Shown: positions 50,960-63,299, counted from the stretch's first letter. The stretch is DNA of 64,000 nucleotides from Prorocentrum cordatum (GCA_963575745.1 CAUYUJ010001448.1:64001-128000), one strand, 5' to 3'. The notes: generated by a model from the letters alone, not told the origin. A program made the numbers and translations.

Positions 50960-53200
50960 TCTCACGGCGCTACCCGCTGGTGCAAGCGCAGCGCGTCGTT
51001 GGACTTGGCCGGTCCATTCGCTCTTTGCTCTTCTAACGTGTCAGACGCATCTCTCTGTCGCTGGTCTCAAAGATCCAGGGCAAAACGTGCGCCGCTTCAG
51101 CGCGTCGCTGCCCGGGGGCTTCGCAGCGCTGCCATATAGCGACAGCTGCTGCCGCGATGGCCTGTTGGCCAGAAGTGGCCTCCCCGCCCCCAGAGCACTC
51201 TCTGGTTCGAGATGTGGGAAACGAGCGATGGTTGGACTCGCCAAGTGACATGTGGTCACCTGCAGTGGAATCCGCTTAGGCGCATGATGTCTGCGGCATT
51301 GAGCCAAGCGGAGCTAAGGCCGTAAAGCAAGCGACTGACATCAATTGAATCGACAACTTCCACATTCCTCGTTCTGGTCAAGACGGCGCGTTTGCAGAAA
51401 CTGTTCAAGATGCTGAATTCGCTCCAGGACTGTCCGATCTTGCGGCGCCACTCACTCCCGACAATTCCGTCCGCGCGCAAGTGCGCCCCGAGGTAGTTCA
51501 TCTCCTCCGCGGCGGGCTATTGTCGCCGCCAGGCGTGCGCAGCCAGCGCTGTCGGCCGACTGATCTGAGCTGGAACTTTGACCAGTGTATTTCCATACCG
51601 AACTGCATCCCCACGCGCACAACGCTGTCCGACAGCTCCAAGAAATGTTCATCGTCTGCACCCAGGCGTAGCGCGTCATCTGCATGTAGGAGGACATCCA
51701 TAATGCCATCGCCGAGCGGCTGCTGCGCGGCGCTGGAGGCCCTTGCCTGGGCGTCGCGCAGAACGACAGCGATTATCATCGCGAAGAAAAATGGGGAAAT
51801 CGGGCGCCCCTGCGAGATTCTGGAGTTCTGGGCGCGCTCTGAGAAGGCCAGTGAAGCCGCTCACTCTGAGTTTTCTGTCCGCGCAAATGCGCCCGATCAT
51901 GCGCGATCTTTTCCCTGGGGGCCCAAACAGTCAGCGCGCCGTGCATCTGGCGTCGAGATTGATCGAGTCAAACGTCGCCGTCCAATCTAGCGCCGCAATT
52001 CCACCTCTGCCGCCTCTGTGAGCTCACTCTTGTTCAATCCGTTTCCGCGCGGCACAGATGGCGCCTTGCGCGCCCCCGCCGCCTGCTGCCGTCTGAATAG
52101 ATTGCTGGCGCGGATCATATGCGCGACGCAAAGAAGACCGATCGGGCGATGGTTGTCGCAATCCCCAACGCTTCCTTTATACAGAGACGCGACGACTGCC
52201 GCGCGCCGTCCTGCCACTCCCTCTGCCGCGCCGCCCGCTGCCTGACAGACTTATGCCAGGATCTCGTCTGGCCCGCTGGCCTTGCCCTCCACGAGGCCCT
52301 TGAGCACGGTTTCGGTTTCTGCTCTGGCGGCGGCGCCCAGCTGCACCGGGAGCTCGCTTCCCAAAGCGGGACCGTCGACTATCCCTGCTGGGCGCAGCGC
52401 TCGGCGTCAGCGAGATGCCCATCTTTGTCCCTAAACTTTCTGCTTGTCCGTTGTCGCGGCTTTCGTAGCGACCAGTGCGCAACAATTACCATGCCCATGC
52501 CATCTTATCTGTCTTGGCCTGCCGCTGTGGCATGAAGGTCCCCATCAAAATCCTTGTTTCCCCTTCGGCGTCCTTGCCGCCTCTCTTCAAGCGTCGCCAG
52601 CGTCGCGTCAATAATCCGCGGCTCATTTGCTTGCCCTGCCGCCGTGGGCGAAGTCTCTGCTGCGGTGTCTATGGCCCCCGCAATTGTCTCCCAGATGTCC
52701 GCCGCGTTCTCCACCCGCCCCCGCGGGCGCCAGCGCGCGCGTGGAATGCGCTCGTAAACGTCTGCCTGTTCTCAGGGTGCCGCAGGGCCTGGGCATTGCT
52801 CATCCTGGCGCGGTTCGCGGCGACGCCTTCTGGGGAGTGCCGCAGTTCTGCGCGGGCGAGAAAGTGGCCTGGCGGTCTGAGGCGAGCGCCGCGTCTGGAC
52901 GCGCCTCCAAATTATGCATGTTTGTGAAGGCGCCGCTCTCGCAGATAATCAAATCAAGCATGTTGAAGCCATCCTCAATGGCAGGGCTCGTTCTCGAATG
53001 TCCTGGCCCCGCGCGCGCGGCTATGCTCTCCCGGCCGCCGGCCATGGAGGCGCGCGCAACCGGCGGGGAGTGGGGGCGCACGCCTCTGGCAGCAGATCTC
53101 GGTTTGGAGCCTCGACTGCAGAAGAAGCTCTTGTCTCGGACGCGCGCTCGCCAACGGCGCCGTCTCCTCTCCAAGCAAGCAACAATCCAAACGCGCATTG
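50960..53200 (-). mobile_element. LINE-type (non-LTR) retrotransposon, decayed
   Basis: Read in several frames on the minus strand. Possible endonuclease end: DGFNMLDLIICESGAFTNMH and AALASDRQATFSP at ~52.9-53.0 kb (position of the SDH motif). Linker: EPRIIDATLATLEERRQ at ~52.6 kb. RT fingers: VLKGLVEGKASGPDEILA, with an in-frame stop just after, at ~52.26 kb, then VVASLYKGSVGDCDNHRPIG at ~52.15 kb. RT palm: DVLLHADDALRLGADDEHFL (HADD in place of YADD) at ~51.7 kb, then GMQFGMEIHWSKFQL. Thumb: NYLGAHLRADGIVGSEWRRK and SRLLYGLSSAWL at ~51.4 kb. C-terminus: SRQQLSLYGSAAKPPGSDAL with RTFCPGSLRPAT at ~51.1 kb. Frameshifts and a stop make it non-functional as read. Confidence 0.75.
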
Positions 53201-54551
53201 GGATCTTAAAAATATAGATTGCCCCAGGATCACCGCCTGCTTCCGGAATTTCCCGCCCAGCTGCGCGCGGGGGCGGAAGCGTTCACCCAGAGACTTAGCA
53301 TTGCGAGGGGCACGCGCCGTGATGGGGCCGCATGCACCACCCGACACTCGCACCTTACGTCCACAGAGTCTGTCATACATCTGTCTGAATAATTTGGCGG
53401 CCTTCTTGCACCTCGGTGATGCGATGAAGCCCACTCCTGCCCGTGACCGCTGAAACCATGTGTTTCTGCTATGTGTTCGCGGTGCTCTCGCTGATCCAAT
53501 TCTCCTGGAGACATGAAATGTCGCATTTCCGCATGCGTTGCCAGAGTGCGATTGTCTTCAGGTAGCTGAGCCCCAGCGCGCCCGCGGGCGATGGCGCCTC
53601 TCAGAATCGGCCCCCCAGACGCGCGCAATTCTGCGCCCCGAACTTCTGCTCCAAGACTTCCGCTGGAGCGGGGTGAATCTGCGTCCACGCTGCCGCGGCC
53701 CCGTCAACGGCAGTGGCCCCTGCCGCCCCCCTCGGGCGATTCATGCGTGCTTTTTGCTGGCCGCCCCGCGGCGCCTTTCAAATGGCCTCCAGCTCTGGGG
53801 GCCGCTGGGCACCCCCCCCCGCGCCGCCCGCCCCTTGCCCGCCCACTCGATGGCGAACTCAGTCTCGACGGCGCTCGCCTGCGAGATCTCATTCCCCTCG
53901 GCTTTGGGGGCGCGAGCCCTCGCGTCTATCTGAACGGACTGCTTCGAAAACTTCCACTCTATGCTGACTGCGGGGGGCCCTCAAGTTGCCCGCGCGCGCC
54001 CCGGTCTCGATCGGCACCTCCAGGTCGCGCCGCAGCCGGCCCCCTGACGCCCCCCCCTCCTTCGGCGTCGCTGCGCCGCGCAATGGGAACCCGTGCGCCC
54101 GCGCGTGCGCGCGCCGCGCTGGCCCCGGGCAAGCTGCGCTGCCAGGCGGAAAGGGGGCGAGGAGGGGCGAAGCATGCAGGCGACGACGCACGCCCTGGCG
54201 GGGGGCCAGGGGCGGGGCGGGCGGGCAAGCAAAAGAAGGGCAAGGCGGGCGCAGCAGGCAGGGAGCACGAGGGAAGGAAAGGGAGGGAAGCAGCGAGCAG
54301 GAAGGGAGGCAAGGAGGAGGACAAGTAGGAGGGGGGGGGAAGCAACCGCAAGCAGACAGGCCAGGCAAGGGGCTGGGAGAAATGAGCCACCCGCAACGAG
54401 GCCACGGGCCCTACGGCGGCGACCTGGGCGGGGTGGCCGTCCGAGCCCAGCGCGCTGCGGCCCGGCGGGGATTGCCGTCTGCGGGGCCCATCCACCGCCC
54501 CGCCGAGGAAGGGCCAGACGGCGCGCGTAGGGGTCGCCAGCGCGACGCTGG
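53201..54551. other. GC-rich spacer, possibly LINE 5' sequence
   Basis: 53.2-53.7 kb may hold the 5' part of the LINE, but its endonuclease motifs cannot be read. 54.15-54.35 kb is purine-rich (AGGGA/GGCAAG words). Confidence 0.35.
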
Positions 54552-56290
54552 CTAAGGGGCGCGAGGGGCGTCCGCGCTGCCCAGCAAGGGCGGAGGGGTG
54601 GGCGGGGGGCGCAAGGCAGCGCCAGGGGCATCGCGCACGGCGTCCGCCATGGAGGCAGCTGCGGCCGCGGCCAGGCGGGCCGCTGCCACCCCCGCGCCTC
54701 CCCGCAACACCGCCCGCGCGTGCTCCCTGCGCGGGGATCGAAACGGAAAGTCGCCCGGCGTGCTGGTCCGCGACCAGCGCGGCGTCTTCCCCCGTGGCGT
54801 CAGCAACCCGCGTGGCCAAGACCCCGAAGGCCCTGCGCGCCTCGCGGCCCCGCCCGCCACCGCGGGCTTCCACCGCCGTGTATGAGGCGAAGCCCTGCGC
54901 GGCGCGCAGCCGCGCGGTGTCTTGGCGCTGCCTCTTGAACTCCTTGCACCGCCCCGTCGCCGCGCGTGACGACGCGGCCGACGCGGCGAGAAGATCGGCG
55001 CGTAACCCTGACGCGGCGACAAAATCCCAAGCGGACGCCGTGCCGTTGCGCCACCGCGGCAGGTGGGCGTCGGCAGGGCGGCGGCCGTTGTCGCCCGCCA
55101 AGGGCCCGCCCCGCTCGCCCCTGGGGGTGGCCCCCGCAGCCCCGGGCGCCCCCGCTCCGCCCCGGCGTGGCCCGCGGCCTAGGGCGTCGAAGAAGGCCCG
55201 GCTGCGCAGGGCGCTGCGGCGTTTTGCCTGGTCGCCGCGGCAGGCGCAGACCAGGGCGCGGTCGCAGAAGACGCCTCGTCACAGACTGGGCCAAAGCATT
55301 CCTCCTGCAGGAGCTGGGCTCGCAACCGCCCCTGCAGGCCGACCTGCGCGAGGCCGTTCGGGGATGCGGTGCTGGTGGCCTCGCAGGGCGGCGCCTGGAG
55401 CCGCGCGGCGGCGCCCGGGGCCTGCGCCAGGGAGAGGCGCGCCCTGCCGGCTAGGGTTGCGCCCGCCACGAGCCCGTCGAGCACGGCGCTGTCCACCGCG
55501 TCGGAGAGGCCTTCTGGTTGCCGTGCTGCGCGCGGTCGAGCGCCGCCAGGTCGGCGCCCCGCGCGACTGCGCTGCGGGCCTGCGCCGCAGCCGCCAGGCT
55601 ACCCCCGTCGCTGACAGCGTTGTTGGAATAGCCAGGGTAGAGCTGCCGCCAGAGCTCGGAGCCTTTCGCCCCGGAAGTGACGCAGGCGGTAGCTGCGTGC
55701 TTCGCGGCAGAAAGCAGGCCCAGTCCTCCCTTGTCAACCTTGAGATGATCCTGCCGCGCGCGCCGGCGGGCGGCGCCGCGCGCGCGCGGAGTGGCGCGAC
55801 TTGCAGAAGTAGGCGCGATGGCGCAGGAAGCGCAGTGCGACCGGCGCGTTTTCGAGCTCCCCCAGAGCTTCCAGCAGCGAGGTGGCGCGCGCGACCCACT
55901 GCTTGGCGCGTTCCGCGCAGATGTCTCCCCCGCCAGCTGCGATCGGCGCGGAGGCGGAAGCCTGGCGGAAAGCCGTCCAGAGACACGTCGGAGGCGTCTC
56001 CGCGAATGAAAACCACGTCTCACCTTCCCGGGCCGGTGCTCAGCTGGAGGCCCACTGGGGCGAGGTTGGCCGCGAGCAAGCGGAGGGGGCGCGCGACGGC
56101 CGGCGCGTCGCCGGCGAGGCAGCCGTACTCAGATCGACGGCGCCGTCGGCGCCGCGGCGTGGCGCGCGGGGGGCGGCCTCGGCGGCGCGCTGCGCGGCGA
56201 GGGAGCGCAACAAGGGCCCCAGGGGGTCGTCCTGCTGCGCCCCGCTCGCGGAGCGGACGGGCGCGGATGCCAGCATCGGACTCGCGATCT
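54552..56290 (-). mobile_element. Second LINE-type retrotransposon, 5'-truncated and decayed
   Basis: The minus strand starts inside the RT: ASPMLASAPVRSASGAQQDD then PLGPLL at ~56.25 kb (RT motif GVQQGDPLGPLLF). The place of the YxDD box at ~56.13 kb reads SEYGCLAGDAP, so the catalytic Asp pair is gone. LRLLAANLAPVGLQLSTG is at ~56.05 kb. Thumb-like sequence GGLGLLSAAKHAATACVTSG is at ~55.7 kb. The C-terminus of this group, PADAHLPRWRNGTASAWDFV and ASYTAVEARGGG, SVSIPAQGARAVLRGGA, runs to ~54.6 kb. Frames change several times. Truncation at the 5' side is typical of LINE insertion. Confidence 0.65.
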
Positions 56291-56849
56291 TGAAGAAAAC
56301 AATGCCCTTGAGCTGCTCCCCATCTTTCTCGTTTTTGCGGACGGCGGCGGGCTGGGTGATCTTCTGGGCCCGCGCAGCGGCCGCCGGGAAAGAAATTCCT
56401 GGACCCCCCATCGCAACCGCGCCTGTCGAGAAACCGACTGTCGCAGCACCCTTCAAAATCCGGAGCTCGTTTACGCCCGCGTTCTGGAGTCGTGCCTTGA
56501 CTCCCTCCTCCGCCGGCATCTCCTGGGCCTTCTCCTTCGTCGCCGCCTTGCCCTTGCACTTATTCATCTCCTCCTCATCGGCGCTCGCTGCGATTTGCGC
56601 CTCGAAGGCTGTCTGCTTCGCTGCCCCGTTCGTATTCATTATGCCCTCAATCGCCCTCATGTCACTCATCGTCGTCCTCGTCGTGTCCTCCAATCTCACT
56701 GGTTCTGTTTTCTCGACCCTCTCCTCCTCGTCGTCGTCGCCATCCATCCTGTTCAGAGGCGACCCGTGACTGCGGATTTTCGCCCGCCTCCGACGGGGGC
56801 GCCGACGCCGCGCCTTCCGAGGCTTCGTGCTCCCAACCGACTCCGCCAT
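56291..56849 (-). CDS. Possible exon interrupted by the second LINE, unknown function
   Basis: The frame opens MAESVGSTKPRKARRRRPRR, then an acidic DGDDDEEER, TTRTTMSDMRAIEGIMNTNG, KAQEMPAEEGVKARLQNAGV, NELRILKGAATVGFSTGAVA and KDGEQLKGIVFFK. At that point LINE reverse-transcriptase sequence takes over in the same frame. It may be a gene segment cut by the insertion or part of an unusual LINE first ORF. No domain is recognised. Confidence 0.4.
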
Positions 56850-58183
56850 TGCAGGCAGCTCGGAATCCGTCGGGCCCGGATCTGGTCGATATCAGAAGCC
56901 GCTCGAGGGCAGATTAGCCCGGGGGCAGTCTGGCTCGAGAATGACTGAACTTAACTTGAGCAAGCCATGCTCTTCAGCAAATCCAGATTGGCAGTGGGCG
57001 GCGCGGGCCCCCTCCTCGAGGATTCGGCGCCGGAGGCCCCTCCTGGCTGGAAGTCCGCGGCCCCCATGCAATGCCCCGCTCGATGGCAATGGTGATTCGG
57101 CGACAAAGCGCCCCGAAGCGCCCCGCAGACTCTCCGCTCCAGTCTTGGCAGCCTCGAAGGCGTCAGTGACGGCGCTGAAAATCAAATTGCGCGCGGGCGC
57201 GCGCAATGCAAAATCCGAATAATCGCCGCGGAGGCGCAATAAATATTCGTTCCACATATGTCACCTTTAAACCGAAGGCCATATGCACGAACGCGAACAG
57301 CGCGCTTCTGCCTCCGGGCAGGGGCGCCCGCGATCTTGACGTAGTTGCAGGGCCAGCAAGTGCATGAGGCTTCGGCGGAAAGAGTCTGGAGGGTCTTGGT
57401 TGATCCACTTGCTCTGGGCCTCGCTTGGATCTCCTCCTTCTCCTCGGTGATCTCCTCCTGCCTCAACTCTGCGGTCTCCTCCTGCTTCTGCTCCATGATC
57501 CCCTCCTCCTTCTTCTCGCCGACCCCTCCTTTTTTCCCGCGTTGCCCCGCCGGTCTTCGCGGCCAGGCCGGCGCCGCGCGAGCGCGGGGAGATGGGCCCG
57601 AGCGTGGGCGCGCAGGCGCGGCGCTCGTTGGCAGGTGGAGGCTGCGCGAGTAGATCGGGCGGGTTGTCCCCAGTGCTCGCGAGCGCAGTCGTTGCGGTTG
57701 AGCGAGTCGAAAACGAAATGGATGGAGGCGCGGCGGCACTCTCGGAGGCGCCGCAGTGCCTGGGAACGCCCAACTGCGAGCGCGCGCCCTGCCACCTCGG
57801 CGCCCCCCCCGCACCTTGACGTTGTTCTTGGGCCCTGGGAAGATGTCCTCCAAAACGTTCGTGGGCGGCAATCCGATGACTTTCAAGCCGCGCGCGCCTT
57901 CCGTGACCTCGGCCGCCCCGGTTGCCGTGATGGCGCCGCGCTGGTGCTTGGTTTCCCAAGCAATCAATGCTCGGGCCCCGAGCGCGCGCCTCCGCCGCGG
58001 TCTGAGTCTGCGCGCGGGGGGTCGCTCGAGTTCACGCCCCGCGAGTCCCCGACGAACTTCGGCCGCGACGCTGGGCAAGTGTCGAAGCGTCAAAATTCAA
58101 ATGCAGCGACGATTTTGCGCACTTGGTGACCCTCCTTCCGAAGACTGCAGCGGGGGCGGCAGTCTCGAACCTGGCGCGCCGCA
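56850..58183. other. Spacer with weak coding signal
   Basis: One minus-strand stretch at ~57.80-57.98 kb reads RALIAWETKHQRGAITATGA and LKVIGLPPTNVLEDIFPGPK and could be an exon or retroelement piece. 57.43-57.53 kb is a CTC/TCC tract. No clear gene. Confidence 0.3.
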
Positions 58184-60640
58184 TCAAGTGCAGGAAGCCA
58201 CTGATGCGCGACGGTGCGGAACTAGCGAGTTGACCCGGCACTTCGGACCCCTGCAGACCCTCAGTTCTTCGAGGTCAGTCTCAGCAGCCGGGGCGTGGAC
58301 CTTGCGCACCTTCTCCTGCTTGGTGCACGCGCTCTGGCCGATCGTCGCTGTCCTCTGGGTCCCTTCGAGCGGGTGGAGTTTCACTTCGAGTCCCAAGAGT
58401 AGCTTGCAAGCGCGGGCTCGCCCATGCCGAAGCGCGTGCTAAACGGCTCGTGTTCCAGGATGACGCCCGGCAGTTGGCTGGTCTCCCCGGCTGGATTCTC
58501 CGACCTCACCTCTGGGGAGGCGCTGGCGGCGAAAAGGTATTTCCACCCTTGGAGACGACAGCTGGCATGGGGCAGTCAGCCTCGACCGGAACGGTGAGCT
58601 GGCGGCCGTCGACGTTGACCAGCATTGGCGTCGCGAGCTCGCCCCACTTCCAAGTGAACGCTAACGTGCAACCCTTGATGATCTTGCCGAGAGCTCCCAC
58701 CTCCAGGGCTCCAAGAACATGGATCGCCTCGAGGTTCGCGCTGCTGTCTGGCGAGGTGGGTTCGTGCAACTGTGGCTGTTGGAAACAAGCCCACCCTCCT
58801 CCACCTTCGCGTCGCCTTGGACGGCGCTGACTATGACTGGGTGGCTAAGTGGATGGCTTTGGGAGTCTTGGCCAAGGATGTGCCAAGTAGCCCCGCTATC
58901 CAGAAGTAGCGAGTCGCTGTGGCTGGGCCTGGCGTGGGCTCGCATGACATGCGCCCTCTGGACGGCTGCGCGTGCGGCTTGGAACTTGAGGAAGCCCCCC
59001 ATGTCGGCCGCGCTGGCGAGCGGCGCTGCTGAGGAAACTGACGCACCGAAAGGGCAACCGAAAAAGCCGGTGGCAATGTGGAAGAAGCCCCGAAGAACCA
59101 GCAACCAGGGCAGATAGCGCCATGTGTTCGGCGCTCAGCATGGGCGGGCGCGCTGGCTGCGCGGTCTTGCCCTTGCACGCAGGCGACTCCGGGTTTTAGA
59201 AGCAATGATCAGTGCCGTGCCCTGGTCTGCCACAGTGGTCGAATATCTTATTGTTTTCTGGCTTGTCGTTGTCTTGATTACCTTGTCCTTGTCTTTGCCT
59301 TTGCCTTTTTGTGTCCTTTCCCTTGCCGCCATCCTTCCCCTTCCCGTCCCCAGGTCCTCTTGAGGCGAACGCCTGCCCCATCGGCTTGGCGAATGTCGCA
59401 GTGGCTTTGCGTTCGACACATCGCCGCTCACGTGCAGCCAGCAAATGAGCGGAAGAAACAACCTGGACGACGTGGTCAAACGACGCGAGGACGGGGGCGA
59501 CCTTCGCGTTGGAGTGGAACACGTAGCGGATCATGCCAGTGATCATGCCGTCGCCCTGGAGATCTGGCGTGTCTTTGAACTCCAAGAGAATCTGCGGATC
59601 TTCGAGACTATGGGCTCTACGTGCGCCATGTCGCTGACTGGCCTCAGGGCGCGGAGCTGGTTGGGGAGCACTTGGCGGTGACGTCGGCCATGAATTGTAA
59701 CATCCGTGTCGACCACCCGGAACTCCTGGCGACCGGATCCTGGACAGCCTCGCTGCTGAATGGTGACCGTGATCCTGCTCGTACCCTCGTTGACTCTGAC
59801 GGTGAGCATGTTGAGGATGGCGCTGTAAATCCTGGCGTCCAACGCCTCGAACGCAGCGGGCCTCAAACGCACGAGGCCGGCATCTGACACCTGCGGGTCC
59901 GCTATGGCTGAAAGGGGAAACTGTGTCCTGTGGCCGCGCAGGCTAACCGATGATGTTGGCCGTCGCCGATTCCCTCCAGTTCCAGTGGTCGGACTGGGGG
60001 AATGCGCCCAGGCTGATACGATCAGCCTCTTTCGCAGTCTGGCGCTGCGTGGGCGCAGAAGTCGTCGGCGAAGCTGCCGCCCCCAAGCTCTCGATCAGCC
60101 TGAGCACGACGTCCAGTGGGACAACGAGCAGGGCAGGCTGGACTGTCGGCGCAGGCTGGGGTTGCCGTTCGTACTCATCGCGGCCCTTCGAAGCAGTGTC
60201 TGGAACAAGCAACTTCTCTCCAACGACCCCTTCTGCAGTCTGCGTCTGCGAAGCAACCTCTGGAGATTGCGCCTGTGCCAGTGGCGCACGGGCTGCAGAC
60301 AGGAACGATGTCAGCTGCTGAAGCGCCGCCCCCATGCTAGAGGTGGTCCGCGTGGTTGGCCCAGCCTGGGGCGTCGCGCACTGCGACGGCGACGTCGAAG
60401 CTGGCGGCGCCACCAGTGGAAAGAGCGGCGCCGCCAAGGCGAAAGGATTCGCCTGACTCGGGGGCAGGGCGAACGGACTCGCCTGCACGGCCGGATGACG
60501 TTGCTCCAACGTGGCGAAGGGGTTCACGGACATCCGGCCAGTCTATGGAGAGCATTGGGCGGAGCGACTGCGCGGGTTCCGCGAATTGCAACGGAATGGG
60601 CTGCTGCGGCCACGGCGCCTGGGGAGGCGGCCAAGGCGCC
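58184..60640 (-). mobile_element. Fragment of a second copia-like retrotransposon: gag and protease
   Basis: Minus strand. Gag N-terminal region: NPFATLEQRHPAVQASPFAL and a Pro/Gln/Ala-rich stretch at 59943-60533. Gag core: LDARIYSAILNMLTVRVNEG at ~59.8 kb and MITGMIRYVFHSNAKVAPVL, DHVVQVVSSAHLLAARERRC at ~59.45 kb. A Gly/Lys/Asp tail follows, then a zinc knuckle at ~59.23 kb reading IFDHCGRPGHGTDHC, in which the first Cys of CCHC is replaced by Phe. Protease: SLLLDSGATWHILGQDSQSH at ~58.88 kb, a DSGAT active site. No integrase or reverse transcriptase follows and no LTRs were found. Frames change at least twice. Confidence 0.65.
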
Positions 60641-60964
60641 ACCGAGCCCGCCGATGACGGCGGTCACGGCCCACGAGCGTAGGGCAGCGCCGCAGGGGCA
60701 GGCACCGACGGCTCGCCGAAGATGATGGCCACGGTCCTTGGCCATACGGCAGCGCAGGAATAGACGTATGCAGCGACAAAAGGATGGCGGGCTGCGCGTC
60801 CGGAATTACCTGGGCCTAGCTCGCAGCCAGGAGCTGCTTCAAGGCCTGATCTGTCGAAATGCGGCCAGCTCGCACGTCAGTCATCAGCGTTTCCCCCATG
60901 ACAAGCCGCTGCGTAGTCCGTGGGTTCATAACCTGTGGATGTGTATGATTTTCATGCTTTGCCA
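60641..60964. other. Spacer
   Basis: No coding frame or repeat that I would defend. Confidence 0.3.
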
Positions 60965-61335
60965 TGACTACTGCGCTCTCGCTACTGCTGTGAGGAAGTC
61001 GATGCGCGTCTGAAGACTGACTGGTTTGGGTTCGCTCAAGCCTTCTCGGGTTATCGCAATACGTTTCCTCAGACGGACGTCGTCCGCTTCAGCTGATCGA
61101 TTGCATGCGCGTGCTGGCAGGATCGTGTTGCCACGACGTTACCATTTTTCGAACCATAATGGGTGCAGTTCGCTTCTGTGCAGGCCGTCGTGTCGCCACG
61201 ACGCCTGCTATTGAAAACTTGTCCTGCACGCTGGGATTGCCTGAACAAATGTTCGAATTTCCGCCACGGCTCGCGTAGACACGGGGGAAGGCCGGGGGAA
61301 ATTAGCCTGGCGAAGGACCCAACCATATGCAGTTG
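60965..61335. repeat. First half of the dispersed ~660-bp repeat, second copy
   Basis: It matches 24960-25340. It ends with AAATTAGCCTGGCGAAGGAC at 61302-61321, a phrase that recurs at 63221-63240 on the other side of the satellite. Confidence 0.8.
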
Positions 61336-61349
61336 TGAGTAGTGCTGGT

Positions 61350-62520
61350 GTGAGTACCGTCTTCGGTGGATCTCCCTATGGGGCCACGAACCGTTTGAGG
61401 GGTGTGCCGAAATGGGTGTGGGGGCGGCATGCGAACGTTGCCACTGGGGCCTTCGGTGGAGCTCCTTATGGGGCCACGAAACGTGTGAGGGGTGCACCGA
61501 AGTTGGTGTGGGGGCGGCATGCGAACGCAGCCACTGGGGCCTTCGGTGGAGCTCCCTGTGGGGCCACGAAACGTGTGAGGGGTGTGCCGAAATTGGTGTG
61601 GGGGCGGCATGCGAACGCAGCTTCAATGGGGCCTTCGGTGGAGCTCCCTATGGGGCCACCACGTGTGAACGCATGTGAGGGGTGTGCCGAAATGGTGGTG
61701 GGGAGGCATGCGGACCCTGCCACTGGGGCCTTCGGTGGAGCTCCCTATGGGGCCACGAAACGTGTGAGGGGTGTGCCGAAATGGGTGGTGGGGAGGCATG
61801 CGGACCCTGCCACTGGGGCCTTCGGTGGAGCTCCCTATGGGGCCACGAAACGTGTGAGGGGTGTGCCGAAATGGGTGGTGGGGAGGCATGCGGACCCTGC
61901 CACTGGGGCCTTCGGTGGAGCTCCCTATGGGGCCACGAAACGTGTGAGGGGTGTGCCGAAATGGTGGTGGGGAGGCATGCGGACCCTGCCACTGGGGCCT
62001 TCGGTGGAGCTCCCTATGGGGCCACGAAGCGTGTGAGGGGTGTGCCGAAATGGGTGGTGGGGAGGCATGCGAACCCTGCCACTGGGGCCTTCGGTGGAGC
62101 TCCCTATGGGGCCACGAAACGTGTGAGGGGTGTGCCGAAATGGGTGGTGGGGGGCATGCGGACCCTGCCACTGGGGCCTTCGGTGGAGCTCCCTATGGGG
62201 CCACGAAACGTGTGAGGGGTGTGCCGAAATGGGTGGTGGGGAGGCATGCGAACCCTGCCACTGGGGCCTTCGGTGGAGCTCCCTATGGGGCCACGAAACG
62301 TGTGAGGGGTGTGCCGAAATGGGTGGTGGGGAGGCATGCGACCCTGCCACTGGGGCCTTCGGTGGAGCTCCCTATGGGGCCACGAAACGTGTGAGGGGTG
62401 TGCCGAAATGGGTGGTGGGGAGGCATGCGACCCTGCCACTGGGGCCTTCGGTGGAGCTCCCTATGGGGCCATGGGTGCCCATGCGAACGTGTGAAAGGCC
62501 GAAATGGGGCCACGAATGAG
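61350..62520. repeat. 89-90-bp satellite, about 13 units
   Basis: The phrase GGTGGAGCTCCCTATGGGGC recurs at about 61456 (variant), 61735, 61825, 61915, 62004 and onward every 89-90 bp. Neighbouring units in 61680-62450 are almost identical. The 90-bp period leaves reading frames open on both strands, which explains the HWGLRWSSLWGHETCEG-type ORFs; they are not genes. Confidence 0.95.
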
Positions 62521-62524
62521 GGTG

Positions 62525-62643
<119 letters not shown>

Positions 62644-62769
62644 GGAGGAGGGAGGGGGGGGGGAGGAGGAGGAGGTGAGGAACGCGGGGCGCCGTCTCTT
62701 CAAAACGAGGACCCAACACCACAGGATGGTTAGGAAAAACTGAACATTTTAGCACCCAACCAACGGCGG

Positions 62770-63000
62770 GCCGCAATGTACCCGGGAACTTGCAACTTCC
62801 TGAATCTAGAGAGCTGACCTACTCATGCTTCGGGACGCGCTGGGATCATTTCTACGGCTTGCCGAATACTCGCCTGGGGCTCTTTTCAGTTTGCCCGATG
62901 CTCCTCAAGGTCTCTCTTCAGTTTGCCCAAGACCTCACTGGGCCTCGCTGGGCCTGTCATTGGTGGGCTGAGGACCCGAACTATGCACACGCCCCCCCCC
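62770..63000. repeat. Second half of the dispersed ~660-bp repeat, second copy
   Basis: It matches 25395-25620 (AATCTAGAGAGCTGACCTAC, TTTGCCCGATGCTC, CCTCGCTGGGCCTGTC). Confidence 0.8.
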
Positions 63001-63299
63001 CCCTGAGGGGGAAAGCGTCGACCTGGAAACGGCATTCCCCACCTGACGGGGACCGTCATGGGGTGATCAACGTGCCTATCCCTCCTGACCCTAAGATTCG
63101 ACGTTGCGAGAAATACGACGTCGCGAAAAATCGCCACAAGTGCTCTGGACCCAATCTTTCTGCGGCGTTGTTCGAGACGGATCGAAATGTCATAGTCTCA
63201 GGCGAAAGCGCCAAGAGTGAAAATTAGCCTGGCGAAGGGCCCAACCATATGAAGCTGCGAATCACGCAGGGTATGCAGCGCGCCGAGGGAAGGATAGAG

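Noticed and set aside
54794-56293. 499-residue plus-strand ORF
   Set aside because: Arg/Ala/Pro-rich and antisense to recognisable LINE reverse-transcriptase sequence.
61350-62520. CRISPR-like regular repeat spacing
   Set aside because: Units are head-to-tail with no unique spacers, and the genome is eukaryotic; it is a satellite.
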